Source of the DNA: Paramecium octaurelia
Taxonomy: Eukaryota > Ciliophora > Oligohymenophorea > Peniculida > Parameciidae
Length of the DNA: 64,000 nucleotides
Assembly (NCBI GenBank): GCA_905182995.1
Contig: CAJJDP010000021.1
Coordinates: 645,827-709,826 of the forward strand
Reading direction: 5' to 3'
The notes below the pieces were generated by a model. That model did not search any database. It was not told the origin of the DNA and saw only the letters and a program-made list of their open reading frames with translations. Both the position numbers and the translations under genes were made by a program. This document shows positions 26,414-40,418 of this stretch, piece after piece (the first letter of the stretch is position 1; every line of letters begins with the position of its first letter).

Positions 26414-28117
26414 TCAATTTTGGTGATTATTCATAGCCAAATCCCAAAACTGTTCAACGCCCTTCTCTGCCAAAATTCTCTTCCCTTCAGCTTCACTTTT
26501 TATTTCAATCGTTTTCCACTTGTTGAATGCATGTTATTTAGACACGCCTTCCCAAACTAATGTACAACCAGGTTTTAAATCATCGCCTCTCCATTTTATT
26601 CTATTCAATAACAACTTTTTATAAAACTTAATTCCCTTCGGTCCTCCTTCAGCCACCACAATTGAAGGCACAACCTATTACCCATTCTAAGCAGCAATTA
26701 AACAAACTCCTTGCAAACTTACTTATTAAGCATTCATATCCACTTTAAACTTCAATTTCTTGGATTCCAAATTAGCTGATGACAAATCATCATCAATTCT
26801 AAATACAGCAACTCTAATTTCTTATGCAGCATCCTTTTACCATTTCAATTTCAACTTATCTCCTCGTTATTCTTTAGTTAATTTTCTTTCTTCATTCTAC
26901 TTGATATGCTTATCTAATCTAGCCTAGATTTATCTTCTTACTTCTTGTTCAGCCTTACTTGGATCTATCTATGCTTCTGCTCCTAAAATTGCCATCATGT
27001 TTTACAAAGTTATCCTTGGTGGAGATGGTTTCTATAAACCCAATCTAATTTTATCTTATTTCTCCTTCTGAATATCCATACGTATTTTTCTCAACCTCTT
27101 TTTCCTTTCCTTTTTCGTTAAGAAAGAAGGCAACGCAGCCTTTTCTCTATTCTACACTAATTCACTAATAACAAATGGTTTTGGATGCTCAAGCAATTTG
27201 GTTATCTTATCCAATAAAATTGTCGTATCTGTGTATTATAATTACTCTAAAAATGTGATATTCCTTTGAATTTCTTCTTAAGTGTGAGCTGTGGCAGGTT
27301 GTTTGTGTTCCTGCTCATTTTCAATATTTATTGGAATATAATTAGCTTGATATTCTGGGAATAGTGGCATATCCCACCATTCTATATTAGGAATAGGATC
27401 ATGATGCTTCATCTTCACACAAACTCTTTTGAAATTAGTTTGACTTGTGGTCGTTGTTAAATTCTATGTGTCCTTCTCCACTACTTTCTCCTTTTCCTCC
27501 CCTTAGTTTTCAATTTAAATAGATCCTTGTTGCACTTATTCAGCATCCTTATTGCCATTCTCAATAAAATTAAAAGCCAATAATTTTCTTTTTTATCTTC
27601 TAATATTACTACTTTAAATCGTGACATTTTTATCTAAGAATCGTCCCTTGTCATTTAAGGCATCCTTTAAATTGTTTTGAATTTTCAACATTTCTTAAAC
27701 TTTCTCCAGCTTCTACCTTTCTTAATTTATTTTTAGAGACTTAGCTTGATCATTCAGTCGAATAATTTTTCCAGATATGTCTTTTAATTTGCCTTCCTCA
27801 GTTTCATAAATTCCTTAAGGCAAGGATTTATCGATTGATTGTTTGGGCTCCTTTACTATTTGAATTTTGCCTGATTCCTTCAATTTTTATATTGCCTTTT
27901 CTTTCTTCTTCTTGTGTTTCAAATATGCCACTAAGCTATCAGTGTCTGGCCCTAACACAGCCTTATATTTGGCATCAATTGGCATTGTCAACAATTTCCT
28001 ATTCAAATCAGGTTACTTAAGCCTTGGATTCAAATTTTATGATTGGTGACTTTAAGGCTTCTTCTCTAAAAACTGTGGTGTCTAAACATCCTTACTCACA
28101 CCTTTATTCTTACTCAT
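26414..28117 (-). CDS. PRPF3: U4/U6 small nuclear ribonucleoprotein Prp3
   Basis: 567 aa with no obvious intron, starting MSKNKGVSKDVQTPQF. It shows the Prp3 signature in order: PIPNIEWWDMPLF, ALPSFLTKKERKKRLRK, KQDKIRLGL followed by SPPRITLQNMMAILG, then RQIQARLDKHIKQNEERKL, and the C-terminal ferredoxin-like DUF1115 block (IVVAEGGPKGIKFYKKLLLN-RIKW). Prp3 holds U4/U6 RNA in the tri-snRNP before spliceosome activation, which suits a genome crowded with tiny introns. The length is near the usual about 500-680 aa. The stop is TGA at 26414. An intronless gene of this size is uncommon among its neighbours. Confidence 0.9.
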
Positions 28118-28218
28118 TGTTTGTATGTTTATAAAAATAATATTTATAATTATAGTAATATTAAGTTAAAGGGAAAAAACGAAAGTATTTTTGGAATAAG
28201 CAAATCAAGATCTATTAA

Positions 28219-29968
28219 TCAATCATTCCTGAATAGCTTCTCATTTATAAAGGCCCGTTTTAATGCTTTCTCCTTTTAAATTTCTTCATCAGTCTTAGTA
28301 ATTCCTTTAATTGGCTTTGTTTATTAATTTATAATTCTTACTCTCTCTTGCATATCATCGTCATACAATTAGGTTATTGGAGGCAACATATCATGATGAG
28401 ATTTCTTCTTAACTGATAAAAACCTTTCAATCTTTTCATGCTGATCTCCTTGCAGATTATGAGCACTCTTCACAAAATTAACAGGTAAGTCCTAGATAAA
28501 GAAATATAATTACTGCTCCATATTTTTTTTAAATATAAAATTAAGTAATATTCTTTGATTCTTTTATTATTTTTCTAATTGAATAGAAATTCTTGTTCTT
28601 CCCAAATTTAAATGTCTAACCCATAGGTGTTTTGTCACTTTCTTCCGTTACAATAGGCTTTAATATGAATTCTATTTACTTAGCCTGGAGATCCAGATAT
28701 TTGCATGCTTTTCCTAGTTTCCAACTTTCTTATAGTTTCTGACTCTTAAAATTCTTCTAATTCATTCGTTTTTTTATCCTAATTGCTAATAGCTTTGGTT
28801 TATGCAATAATCGCATTTTATAATTGAGCTTAGACCTTCTATCTTTTTGCTTCTCCCTCATACAATCCCTTCTTCAATGCTAAATTAGTCGATAAGCTTT
28901 GTATTCTCGTGATTTCATTATTGTGCAAATTAATTTGTTTAAGTAATACATCATATGCCTTTTTCATTTGAATTATTAACTTGTATTCTGTTTCTTAGAG
29001 TTTACCCTCTAACTACTCTCTTTCCTTCTACTATTTGAATAATAAATCACTATGTTATTTTTCGATTCGATATTTTTAGACTTTATAGACTCTGTCCTAC
29101 TCGTTTTTCTCTAAGTCTTTAAGTTCTTTTCGAAAGTCTAAGGCTTCTTCAACTCTTTCTTCTAAACTAACTAATTTTTCTTAGGTTTGTAAATCCTTTA
29201 ACTTTTTCTTTGGCTTAACTTTCATAAGTTCTGTATCTTTGGATAAGCGATCCTCCAACAAGCCAAGTTCATTTTCTTGAGTTTATTTTAATTATGCTCT
29301 CAATTATGATAGAAAATTTACCTTCTATCTATCTTATATTTAATAAGTTATTAAAACTCCTAATAATATTAATCATAGAAATCATCCAATTTCTCCTGCC
29401 CAATTTCTTTGTAAACTTTTCTCTCTTTTAATGAGATTCGCTATCTAAGCTAATTCTAATAGTGTGCTATGTTTGCCTCCAAGATTCGTAGTTCTTTCAT
29501 AAGCTATTTAAATAATATATATTCCTATATTTTTAGTAAGGCTGTAGCCACTTAATGCATTTTCTCTTTAATGACAGAAAACACCAAGATTTACTCATCC
29601 TCATTTAAAATTCTAGTAGAATATAGTGAAACACATACCCATCATTATCTTAATCAAACAGTTCAAAGAAGTCTTAATCATTTTACAGTTTCAATAATTG
29701 AACAATCTCTGTTCTGCAAGCATCAAAAACCCTTTGCACTGTTATAAAGTTTAATTAAGCATCAGTTATAAAATCATTCTTCCTCATCTCATTCCAAATT
29801 TTCTCACACTTATCAGCAGCTTAAATATATAAGTCACCTTATTATGATTTATTTCTTGTATTTACCTTCTCTTTTAATTTAGCTGATAACATGTTTGGGA
29901 AGATTTGAAATGGCAGAATAATTGGACTGTTGTAATTTTGCACTTACAGTGATTGACTTAGATTCCAT
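28219..29968 (-). CDS. EF-hand and coiled-coil protein (possibly two genes)
   Basis: Modelled as one about 540-aa protein starting MESKSITVSAKLQQ. An EF-hand is clear near residue 100 (FELFDQDNDGILNEDEQ, good calcium ligands). A long, charged coiled coil follows, ending with FQESETIRKLETRKSMQ. Beyond that two readings compete. If a 22-base intron ending AAG is removed, the frame continues with PIVTEESDKTPMG and, through another 22-base intron, joins the 100-residue block DLPVNFVKSAHNLQ..LFRND, ending at 28219. If neither is spliced, the coiled coil ends at TGA near 28650, and a separate gene begins MEQQLYFFIQ at 28521. I favour one gene (about 60%). One intron in the coil ends GAG. Function is unknown; cytoskeletal or ciliary proteins often look like this. 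Confidence 0.6.
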
Positions 29969-30134
29969 TTAATTTATCATATAAAATATATTCGCGTATC
30001 AATTTCATATATTTAAGTAATGTTATAATTTTACGCTTATTCAATATACTATTTTTCTGAAATTGATAACAGTAATTAATAAATGCCATCATTACCCTTC
30101 ACATTAATTAATTAATTATTTTATCCAAAATCAA

Positions 30135-33100
30135 ATGGACTAGGATGAAACTTGGGGAAGTTTGTAGTAAATTATTCAAGAGGATGAAAAGTATAAGCAT
30201 ATTCGCAATTAATTTTAGTTAAAATAACGTTCGACAAGGCGATATAATATTTTTAAAATCGTATTTACCAGATGATAATAAGGGTCTTATTTCTGGAGAG
30301 GGATTTGCAGCAAACAAGTTGGAGTGTCTTCTCCTCTAAAAATCCTCAAATGACTACTACAATTCAAATGAATTTTTGGCCAATAAACAAATAGATAGTT
30401 TAGTTAATAAGCAAGCTGAATGGAATATATTCAAATGCTTATTCAGAATTCTAGATAGCAATCGCTCCATATATGAGTAAGCTAAAACTGAAGTCGTTTC
30501 TGATGAATAAAAAGGAATTGAGGAGCAGAACGAAAGCGAAAAGAATATCATTTATGGTTAAGAAATACAATTACTACACTTGTATTCTAAATGTTTCTTA
30601 ACCCTCAACAGTTAAGTCTTAGCAAAAGAAAACTGCTGTCGTGAACTTAGATTAGAATAAAATATAACCTCTAATTCTAATTTTATGCTCCAATCTAATA
30701 CAAAAAGCTATGGTGAACCAGTTTTGTATGGAGACATTCTATATTTAAAGAGCAGTGTAGTTCATCTGAATAAATGGGGATTGGGGATTTAATAGACAAG
30801 TCCTTATTCTGAAGTACATGCCTCTTAAATAGCTTCAACTTTGAGAATATGTAATTATGCAGAAAATGAGAATGAAAATGTTATAATGAATGGGGATATT
30901 ATTGTATTTAAGAATAGACTTTTCGGAGGTTATTTAAGTATTAAAAGACAATTCTCATCAACAAAGTTAATGCAAAAAAGATAAATCTATAAAAAAAAAG
31001 ATTAGCCGTTAGAATAGAATTCAATTAATTTATCAGAATTACGAAAATAAGAAAATTTAAATTAGATGTTTCATATCACATTGGAAAGTGAGTTATAATT
31101 AAATTCCTTGTGGTAGTTAATTGGTCTAACTAGTTCATCTACTCAACAATAAAATAATAAAAAGGAAAAAAGTAGAGTTCAAAAAAGCTATTTGATTAAA
31201 AATGTCTTAACTGGGACATTTTTATATTTAGAAAATGAATAATTACATGCTTCGTATGATCGTCTACAACAGAAGTTCGAATTTTAAATAAGAAACCTAT
31301 AGAAAACAGAATAATAAATTAATTTAGGTGAGTTTTATAGAATTTTAAGAATACAAGAAAATCAATAATTGTCTTAATTCTAAACTTATGCAATTTAATG
31401 TAACAATTTTAATGAAGTAAACATAACCACCAATTGTCAAAAAACCTAATACGATTAATAACTCTTCAAAGTTGCAAGAGGTCCTTATCAAGATGCTATG
31501 GCTGCTAATAAAATATAATCATTTTACTTTGGAATTGTTGAATTTTACATATTCTTACAAGATTGGGCTTTGGATAGAGAACTAAAATACTAATATAATA
31601 TAGCATTTTAGAATTAAAAATAATTACAAGATGAAATCAATTAATTTGAAAAGCTGTTAACAAATATGAATTTATTTTTAACTTAAGAAAATTCAATATA
31701 AGAAACAAAATAATGCCAATTTAACTTGTGCTAGTATGATGTTTTAGATTTACTCATAAAATTACAATAATTGGTAAACTTGATTTCAACACAAGAAAAT
31801 AAATTGGAATCTTCGTTTAGCGATAAAACAGCTTAACGAATTGCTAGGTAAAAATTTGATCCAGTTGCATCTATAAAAAAGAAGAAACAATTTAATTTGG
31901 TTGAAGAAATTTATTCAACTATATATCAAATCATCTTGGATAATTATGACTGCTGCAACTATGTCATTCAAGAGGATTCCATAATAGACTTTCTTTTTAG
32001 TCAATTAAATCAATTTAGAGAATAGATTGAAAAAATGTTTAAGTAAATAGTTTCAAAGGCTAAGTATAATCCAATTATTGCTAAAAAATGGATAAATAGA
32101 ATATAAATGATTACAGAAGAGAATTTAGAAGATTAAATGTTTATAATAACAATCATTAATTTATTTATTTCATCAAATTATCACATAAGTGTAGAATGTC
32201 AAAATTTATGTAGGAAGAATCTCTTTTCTAATAACCAATGCAAATTAATAAAATGTCTCATAATAGATGAATTACCTATAATTTAATTAGAAGCTGATGC
32301 TAAAATTTTTGAGTAGAATAACCGAAGATTTTGTGAGAATCATCATGATCATTATTAAAACTTAAAATAAAATCAAATAGCACTTGAGTATTTCATGAAA
32401 CATGATTAATTAAGGTAGGATCATAAATATGAACAATATTTACTAATTTTATTGAATTTATATGCAAAGATGTGTAGAGGTAGGAATTTCAAGAATATGA
32501 ATTTGATTAAGAATGTGGCAGGTATCAATCAACAATTCTTTGATTTCATAATAAAGTCAAAACATAGTTTACAATGCAAATAAGTGATTATTGAACTGTT
32601 TTCATCCTTATATTTTGATATTGATCCTTTGACTAAGATTTCAATCTTCGAGAATACTTGCTACCTTAGATAGGCTTTGGGTGATTTTGATAAAGAATTA
32701 GAATCAGGCAGGTACTTCTACGAAAATATTTCCTCCAATATACTCAAATAAACAGATTCATATCAAAATTTTTAATAAGATACCATGAGAACTCAAGAAA
32801 ATATGAAAGAACTCCTTCTTCTGAAATCCTTTTCATCACATATTATTACAAATTAAAAATATCATGAATATTTTATAGGCTTATTTCTATAATAAGAATA
32901 CCCAACTATTTTAACAGAAGATTCTAATAGTTCACTTAAATACAAAGAAATTTCTAAGGTGTAAATAAATTTCTTTTTAAGTATAATACGCATCATCAAA
33001 GACTCAATTGATTTAGGATACAATACATTAAATAAAAATAGAGAAATATAAGAGACTTTGCCAAACATCTTTTTTGTTTTAATTATTCAATTAAATAATA

Positions 33101-36100
33101 ATTTTAAGACATTTGAATTTCAAGAAGATAAAGCGTTCAATCTAAATTTAAAAAATATGCAAAATACAAAAAGTAAATTAATATCAGAATAGTTTGAAAA
33201 ATTCAATTTAAAATTTAATTAATCCTGGATTGCAGATTTCCTATTATGGACTACATCTACATGTAATGATTAAGATTTGATAGAATAGATATTTTAAGAA
33301 GCATTAAATATCTATTAAGTATTATTTTATTTGTAAGCTAATTTATAAGTCTTACAATACTTGACTTAAAAAGAGAGTTCATTGAATGAATTATTTGCAA
33401 GTCATAATTCTATATTATTTCATTGTTTGTTTGGAACCATGAAATTACCAAACCTCAATAATGAAATCTTGTAATATCTCATCTTAAGTTTCAATAATTA
33501 GTAGTACGATCTTTAAGAAATTAAAGAGGTGGAAATCCTCGATGATGAAATAGAACGCAAATACTTTGGAATTGTAAATGGACATTATGAGGCACAAGGT
33601 GATCAAGGACCAAAAGAAATATAATAATATGTTAAGCAAGCAGTAAAATATGTGCAAATTGATTAATAAAATAATAAGAAAATAGATGAATTTTAGAAGT
33701 CATTCTTAAAAATCACTTAGTATATCTAGAAAATAAATTCATTATTTGAAAGTATCAGAAATTATAATCAGTCTTATACTAAATCTCTTTAAAATATGAT
33801 TAGAAATGCAGGAATACACCTTATTTTTATTGAATTCTTTATCAGTTCAGATGAAATTATTGAGGATGAACACGTTGTATATTTTTATAGAAGCTTCTTA
33901 AAATTTTGGGAAAACTTTATCAAAGATAATTAAACAAATTTCTAAATACTAATGCCACAATTAGATCATCTATTAAAAATCATATTATTGCCATAGCCCT
34001 AACGTGATAATTTTTTATACAAATCTTTATAAATCTCTAAACTATAACTTTAGAGTGCATCACATACCATTATTGATATAATTATGAACATATCTAAATC
34101 CCTTAATTTAAATGAAAATCTAATTCATATTCGAGCTGGCAAATAATATCTAAAGATCTTATAAAGATTTACAAAAACAGCTTCAAAACCTAAGTTTAAT
34201 CATTTAAGTAATTAGAAGCAAATCTTACATTTAATTCTTCAAAATTTTAGGAATCTTATAGATCCTTTGCAATATTTTGAAGACAAAATTCAAAAAGATA
34301 AACAAGTCTAATCTAGTGTTCTGAGATATTATCAGCTCAAACTTCATTCAGCAGCTTTAAATCTAATTTCAGAAACCTGTCAAAACTATTATTTAGGAAT
34401 ATCTGAAACTCAAAGAATTTTACTTTTTGAATAATTAACATCGGTATTGTAGAATGAACCATACATTGTTAAGGGTGCCTATTTAAAATGCATCTTTGAA
34501 TTATATGTGAATTTTGCTAAATCAAATAATCTAATAGGAGATCTTATAGATAATTATCAACTTAAAGAGTTGTTCACTTCTGTTATTATTCCAGATTTGC
34601 AATTAATGTAACAATTTTAAAAAAGCCATAATTTAGGAAATTCAATATTGCTTAACAACAAGGAATACTGGAAATATATCCTTTATGTCTTTGAATTTTT
34701 GATATCAGTCATAGATGAATTCAGACTTCCAGAAAGGCAAAATGAATGCAATTTTATTGAAGAGTATACTTAGATACTCACTTTGATTAAGGGAATATTG
34801 CTCAATACTAGTAATCCATTGATCTAGGAAAAAAGAGAATATATATAATAGATATCTGAGATTATTGAATTATTTCTAAAGAATCTATATGACTTCAATC
34901 TCTAAAATAGATTATAAATTTATTGTGTAAGATCAAAAATGCCACTCCAAGATTTAATAGATCATATAGAATAGTTCAATTAGAAGGACAGAGTATTGAA
35001 GTTAAAAGAGATTTGTAATCAAAATCACAAGATTTACATTAAATAAGAAGATCTTAATGCTTTCAGAACTAATAAGGTTTCTTCTCAATATTAAAGTTCA
35101 GAGAATTGGATTGATTTTAAAAAGGCCTTTAATAGCTAAAATGAATACAATGAAACAACAACTTAAGCATAAGAAAGATTGAGAGATGAACTTAACTTAT
35201 AGATTTTAAAGGAATAGTTTCAAAAGAAAAAAGAAGAAGAAATCAAAAAGCTCTTCGTCAAAAAGAAATGCCAAGGGGAAATTTCAAATCCATTGTCAGA
35301 AGATGTACAAATTTTATTCTTTCTACATGACTTATCTTAATAGGCCAATGGTTTACTTTAGGAAGATAAATTTAAGGAATTTATAATTAAATGCAAGTAA
35401 ATATTTTCATAATATCCTCAATATTTAATTAAATTATGCAAAATTTTTTTAGAAATGAAAAAGCCAGCTAAGACTTACATAAATCAAGGGGAACTTGAAG
35501 ATGATGATGATGATGATATTAATGAAAATGAAAACAAATAAGGTTCGTAAAATACTATTGAATAATATACAACATACCAAAACATAATATCAGAAAATGA
35601 TATACATGTTATTGCAATTGAGTAACTAAATCATTAAAATACAAATGAATAACTCGATTCCTTAACATTGTTACATCTTTTATTAGACTTTGGTAATATG
35701 TAAGTGCAACAGAGATTTTATACTCTATTATAGAACCATAAGAAGCATAAGAAAATATTCATTCAATTCTTTAGGGAGTTTTATAGTACTGATGTGGGTA
35801 TAAAATTGGAAGAATTGAGTTCTTCTAAGAATTCAGACTATCTAGATATATGTATTAAGGTGCTATAAGTCTTATAGGGATTATGTGAAAATGTTCATAT
35901 AGAGTTCTAAAAGTTTTTGAGAATACAGAATTAGCAAGATTCAATTACCAATAATTTTAATTTCGTTTTAGAAACAACTAATCTATTAGTGAATTTTTTA
36001 TCAGATAAATCTGTAGAGAATTCTAAGAAATGGGAATTGTATTAATAGGGATTACTCAGTTTAATAGAGTTTTCAACTGGTCTTAATGAAAACAAAAAAG

Positions 36101-38254
36101 AAATCACAAAAAATTCTCGATTATTCTCTGGATTTAATGAATTATTTGATCATTCAGATTTAGACACAGCATTAATTCCTCAGTCAAAAAAAGTATCGAA
36201 TGTATACTTTTAATTATTGTAAACTCTCTACATATATATTTAATTGCTGATATCCTTATTGGAGGGTAATGCGAATGAAAATAAACAAGTGTATAAATTT
36301 TTATTGGAAAATTTAAATAATGAATTCCTTATGTCATTAGCCAAAAAAATATATAATTGTAGAATCTTTCCTAAAAAGTCAGTTATTTGTGTTGACAAAT
36401 ATTGCAGACTTCCATGTAAGGAAAATTTATGTAATAAAAGTTTCTGCATAAATGGTTATAAAACAAGGGAAGATTCTCTTTTAATTGAGACAGGCTTAAA
36501 TATCTTTATTATTGGTCTTAAACTATCTAATTATAGCACTGATTAAAAATTTAAAATATTCTAATTTGAGAGCATGGCCATAGAACAAGATTTGATTAAG
36601 GAAGATCAAATGTACTAAGATATTAGTCTAAGAAATGTGATTGAAAAAACGTTTTCTATAAGTCAACATCCTGAGTATTATTAAAAAGTAGTTGATACTT
36701 AGTAAGTTAATAATGATTTATTTGATGAATTTAATGAAGAAAAATAAAATACATAATCTAAATTAGTTTAAGTGTCAAGGGAAGATGAATTCTTTTTGTT
36801 CTATAGGGAATTCATTGGGAGGATTGAAGTAGTTAACCAATTTGGTTAAATAGAGAGAATTCTATTTCAAAAACCGTTTGTTTGCAAATATATGACTGAA
36901 AATATTAGATAAAATTTGATTTATGAATCTAATAGAGAAACAGATGAAGATAGAATTACAAGTTTTTTGGAAAATATCGGTTTTTATCATTCTTAAATGG
37001 CTCATTATCAAAATGTCAGTACTATTCCTATTATGCATTTTGGATAAAAGCATTGGAGAACTTTAAAAGATGTATCTTATATTCTTTGTGTTGTTATTGT
37101 GCTATTCTTTATTTTAATGCCAGATAATATAGCAGATGGAAACTTGGTTGAAGGTGATAATGAAGAAGACGAAATAATTACTGATTCGAAAAAAGTATAA
37201 ATAGTATTGTATTTAAATAATGTAAGTTGTATAATGTATGTAGATTATAACTGTGATTTAATTAATATTGAATTTAATCATTATTATCTTTTGTGCAATC
37301 GAACGATACCCTATTGCAGTTAATTTTAGAAGAGGAGAAACTAATGTGAAACAAATCTAAAATCTAAAAATTGAGGCTGGATTTAAGATTCCAGAATATA
37401 AGAAGAAATATTATGAATTTGTAGGTTATATGGAGAATAATTTTGAGTAATAATAAGTTAGGAAAAATCCATTAAGGAAAATAATTGTATTACTATTGAT
37501 AGATTTCGATAATTTATATAATGTAAAATAAGATATTATTAATTAGCTTATAATCTTTGGAATTACTGCCATAGCATTCTTTAACAACTATGTTTACGCA
37601 ATATTATTATTAGACATCGTAAAAAGATCAGAAGTTTTGTAGAATATCATTAAAGCTTTTACTGAAAACACCAAAAATCTATTAATATTTGGACTATTAG
37701 GACTTATAGGGTTGGTCTTATATGGATTTTTAATAAAACTATCATTTAGTGGGGATTTTAAGGATGAATCAAAATTCGCTTAAGATTCATTAGGTTACTC
37801 TATAGCACACGTTATTAATTTTGGTCTAAGAAATGGTGGTGGTATAGGTGATACTCTCTCTGATTATGCTGATCCTTTTGAAGAACCAGCTAAATATTGG
37901 AAGAGGTATTTCTTTGACCTCACTTTTTTCATTATCTTTAATATCTTGTTTTTATAAATGATTTTCGGTATCATAGTGGATAAGTTTGGTGAATTGCGTG
38001 ATCAGAGGCAAGAACTTTTGAAAGATATACAAGGAAAATGTTTTATTTGTAGTCTCGAAAGAAATGAGATTGATTCTAAGTAATTTTATATCATATCAAT
38101 TTAGGACAAAAAATGGTTGGTATTAGCACATTTATTTAGAGCATAATGTATATCATATGCTATTCTACCTAATATATATTAAAAAAAGGCCAATCACAGA
38201 GTGCAACTAATTGGAAAAGTATATAAAAGATTAAATGGAAAATAAATCCTCTGA
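30135..38254 (+). CDS. IP3R: Inositol trisphosphate receptor-type calcium-release channel
   Basis: About 2,650 aa, starting MDQDETWGSLQQ. The N-terminus matches the IP3R suppressor/MIR region (GDIIFLKSYL, GLISGEGFA, EWNIFKCLFRI, YGQEIQLLHLYSKCFLTLN, VLYGDILYLK). RIH-like helical regions fill the middle, with LCENVHIEFQKFLRIQNQQ as the RIH-associated signature. The C-terminus carries several membrane segments, the selectivity filter RNGGGIGDTL, a final pore helix (ILFLQMIFGIIVDKFGELRD) and a CFICSLERNEID zinc-finger-like motif. The channel would release calcium from internal stores. The gene is crowded with TAA/TAG glutamines and has short introns, one at about 30179 and others in the transmembrane part near 37230. 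Ligand-binding arginines were not individually checked. The last few codons could shift if a late intron was missed. Confidence 0.88.
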
Positions 38255-38894
38255 GTTTCTTCCCGTTAAATTGACATATGAACTTCAAAACCAGCAAAAA
38301 CAATAATAATGATTTTTATGAAAAGGCATTATGTAAATATTTAATTTTATATATGTATAACGTATAGTTTTTATCATTTATAAACTCAGAATATAACATT
38401 ATATAACATTTTAGATGATTTGTTGATAAAAATACATGTTCTTAAAAGTGCTTCATATTATTAATAAATCTATTGATTACTAAATTATTATTCTTATACT
38501 TTTTGCAAGGAAACTTATTATTTGGATAACTAATTTAATCAGTTGATTTACAATTAATCAAAGGGTTCACAAAATTCTCTAATTTAATCTAAAATTCGAA
38601 ATATCTATTGATCCAAGATTATTGATTACATAAGTTTTCATGCTATCATAATTCTAATCGCGGTATTTCATACTATAAGCAAACTATATTCAAACTAAAC
38701 GAACTCTTAGTGATCTCTAAATAAAATGTTTACATTAGATAAGTAGATATATAATATTTTTTCAACTTTATGATAAGTTTTTAACAATAAAGTATAAAAT
38801 TTAAATTTATTATCACTTTTATGCTTAAGTCTAGTTCAAAAAGAAGCAAAATTATAATAACAAAGTATTATAATTTTAATAATTAAACAATTTA
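38255..38894. other. Intergenic region
   Basis: About 640 AT-rich bases between two plus-strand genes. Short open stretches occur on both strands, but none has both a good start and coding-like composition. No tRNA-like or repeat structure was noticed. Confidence 0.45.
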
Positions 38895-39782
38895 ATGAGA
38901 AGTAACAGCTAGTAATAATAGTCCACATAATAATTAAAAGAAGTAATTTGAAATTATAAAATCAAGACAATACACAAATTGCAATAAAGAGATGCTTCTT
39001 ATAGGTTGGAAATATCTAAGTTAAAAAAATAGTTAAGCGAAAGAGATCATGAATACAAATAAGCTTTAGAAGAATTATAAGAATTAAAAAGAATTTAGCA
39101 AAGGGTAATTGTAAACTCTAATTTAAAAGGATAATCAATATATTATGAAAATAGACAATTATGTCATGAACTTAAAATAAAAATTACACAAAGCTAACAT
39201 TAAAATAGGTTCGCTTGAATCAAAATTATCATCCTCCAGAGCTAAATAAACTATTTCATTTGAAGAAATTACGAATCATAATGAAACCTTTTAAACAGAA
39301 ATCTCGTAAATGTCAGCACATCAGCCGATAGTCAAACAATAATCAAATCGTCCCAATTAAACTTATGCTTCTAATAAACCAAAATTAATTTGTAAACCTG
39401 TTAAATTTTAACTGCCATACCCAAATACAGGCTTCACAGAAAATTAGGAAATTAATGATAATTCTTCGTTTATCAAACCAAGTCCATTATAAGAATAAAT
39501 TTTGAACAGAATCCTAGATGATGAAGAATTCTCTGCCAACTTCTCCTAAAAATTAGTTTAATTCTAAAATGACTCCTGTTCGTAAAAAAATAAAACGTAA
39601 CCAATGACATTCACCTGCAATTCCAGACAAAGTAACTTTAGTTTTGCCAATAGTGAGAAGAAACCAACAAATAATGAGAAGTCTGTTAAAGGATCAAATA
39701 GATAATGTAATTATTTTTATTATATAAAGATCATTCTGTATCAACAGATGATAAAGAAAACACGTACTAATATTGTAATTGA
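38895..39782 (+). CDS. Coiled-coil protein, 271 aa
   Basis: Four exons, starting MRSNSQQQQSTQQ. Residues about 18-110 form a charged coiled coil (LKKQLSERDHEYKQALEELQ). The rest is a Ser/Asn/Pro-rich, probably disordered tail (PKLICKPVKFQLPYPNTGF; ILDDEEFSANFSQK). Introns of 23-25 bases (38943, 39107 and 39705 areas) end AAG and restore the frame each time. The stop is TGA at 39780. There is no recognised domain. The layout, a short coil plus a disordered tail, is typical of cytoskeletal accessory proteins, but nothing here proves that. Confidence 0.65.
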
Positions 39783-40137
39783 TTTCATTTATAAATAACA
39801 ATTGAATTTAAATACTCGAATATAACCTTTCTTCTTAGAAATTTTAATTTTGCTCTAATCTATAGATGCAAATTATAATAAATTAAATAGTACTATGTTT
39901 TTTTATAAATAATGTTCATTTCTAAAAGTAAAGGAGCTGAAAAATATATATCTAGTTAATTGACACCTCTATACATATGTATAATTAATGAATGAATCAA
40001 TTAATTTAAAACAAATTTTCTATATAATTTTTATTAAATCAGTTTTATCATTTATATTAGATTGTTATTATGTGGTAATATATTTAAATTGGAGTTTTTA
40101 ATCAATTTGTTTTAATAATATTAATTCATAAATTATA
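39783..40137. other. Intergenic region
   Basis: About 355 AT-rich bases between two plus-strand genes, with no recognisable frame, RNA or repeat. Confidence 0.45.
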
Positions 40138-40386
40138 ATGCAAGACTACTTAGACTCAAGTTTAGACTCAATAGAATTAGAGATATATCACAAGCCAAAT
40201 CCAAAGATTAGATCTATAATGGATTATTTGAGAAAATCAAAATTGTAATTCTGTACAGATCCAAAAAAAAAATAAGACGATTATTATTCAAACTTAACCG
40301 AATCTGTAGATTAATTCTCTTTGAGAAGAAATAAATTTGTAAATAGAAAAAAACCTGAAATTTCCATAGACTGTCCAGCTCTTTGA
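40138..40386 (+). CDS. Small hypothetical protein, 82 aa
   Basis: A single exon from ATG (40138) to TGA (40384), starting MQDYLDSSLDSIELEIYHK. It is polar and mixed-charge, with a basic C-terminal third (FSLRRNKFVNRKKPEISID). It has no membrane segment, signal peptide or recognised domain. Coding-like composition supports it, but the short length limits confidence. Confidence 0.5.
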
Positions 40387-40418
40387 TTATATATAAACTT
40401 ACTTCAAATTATTGATTT

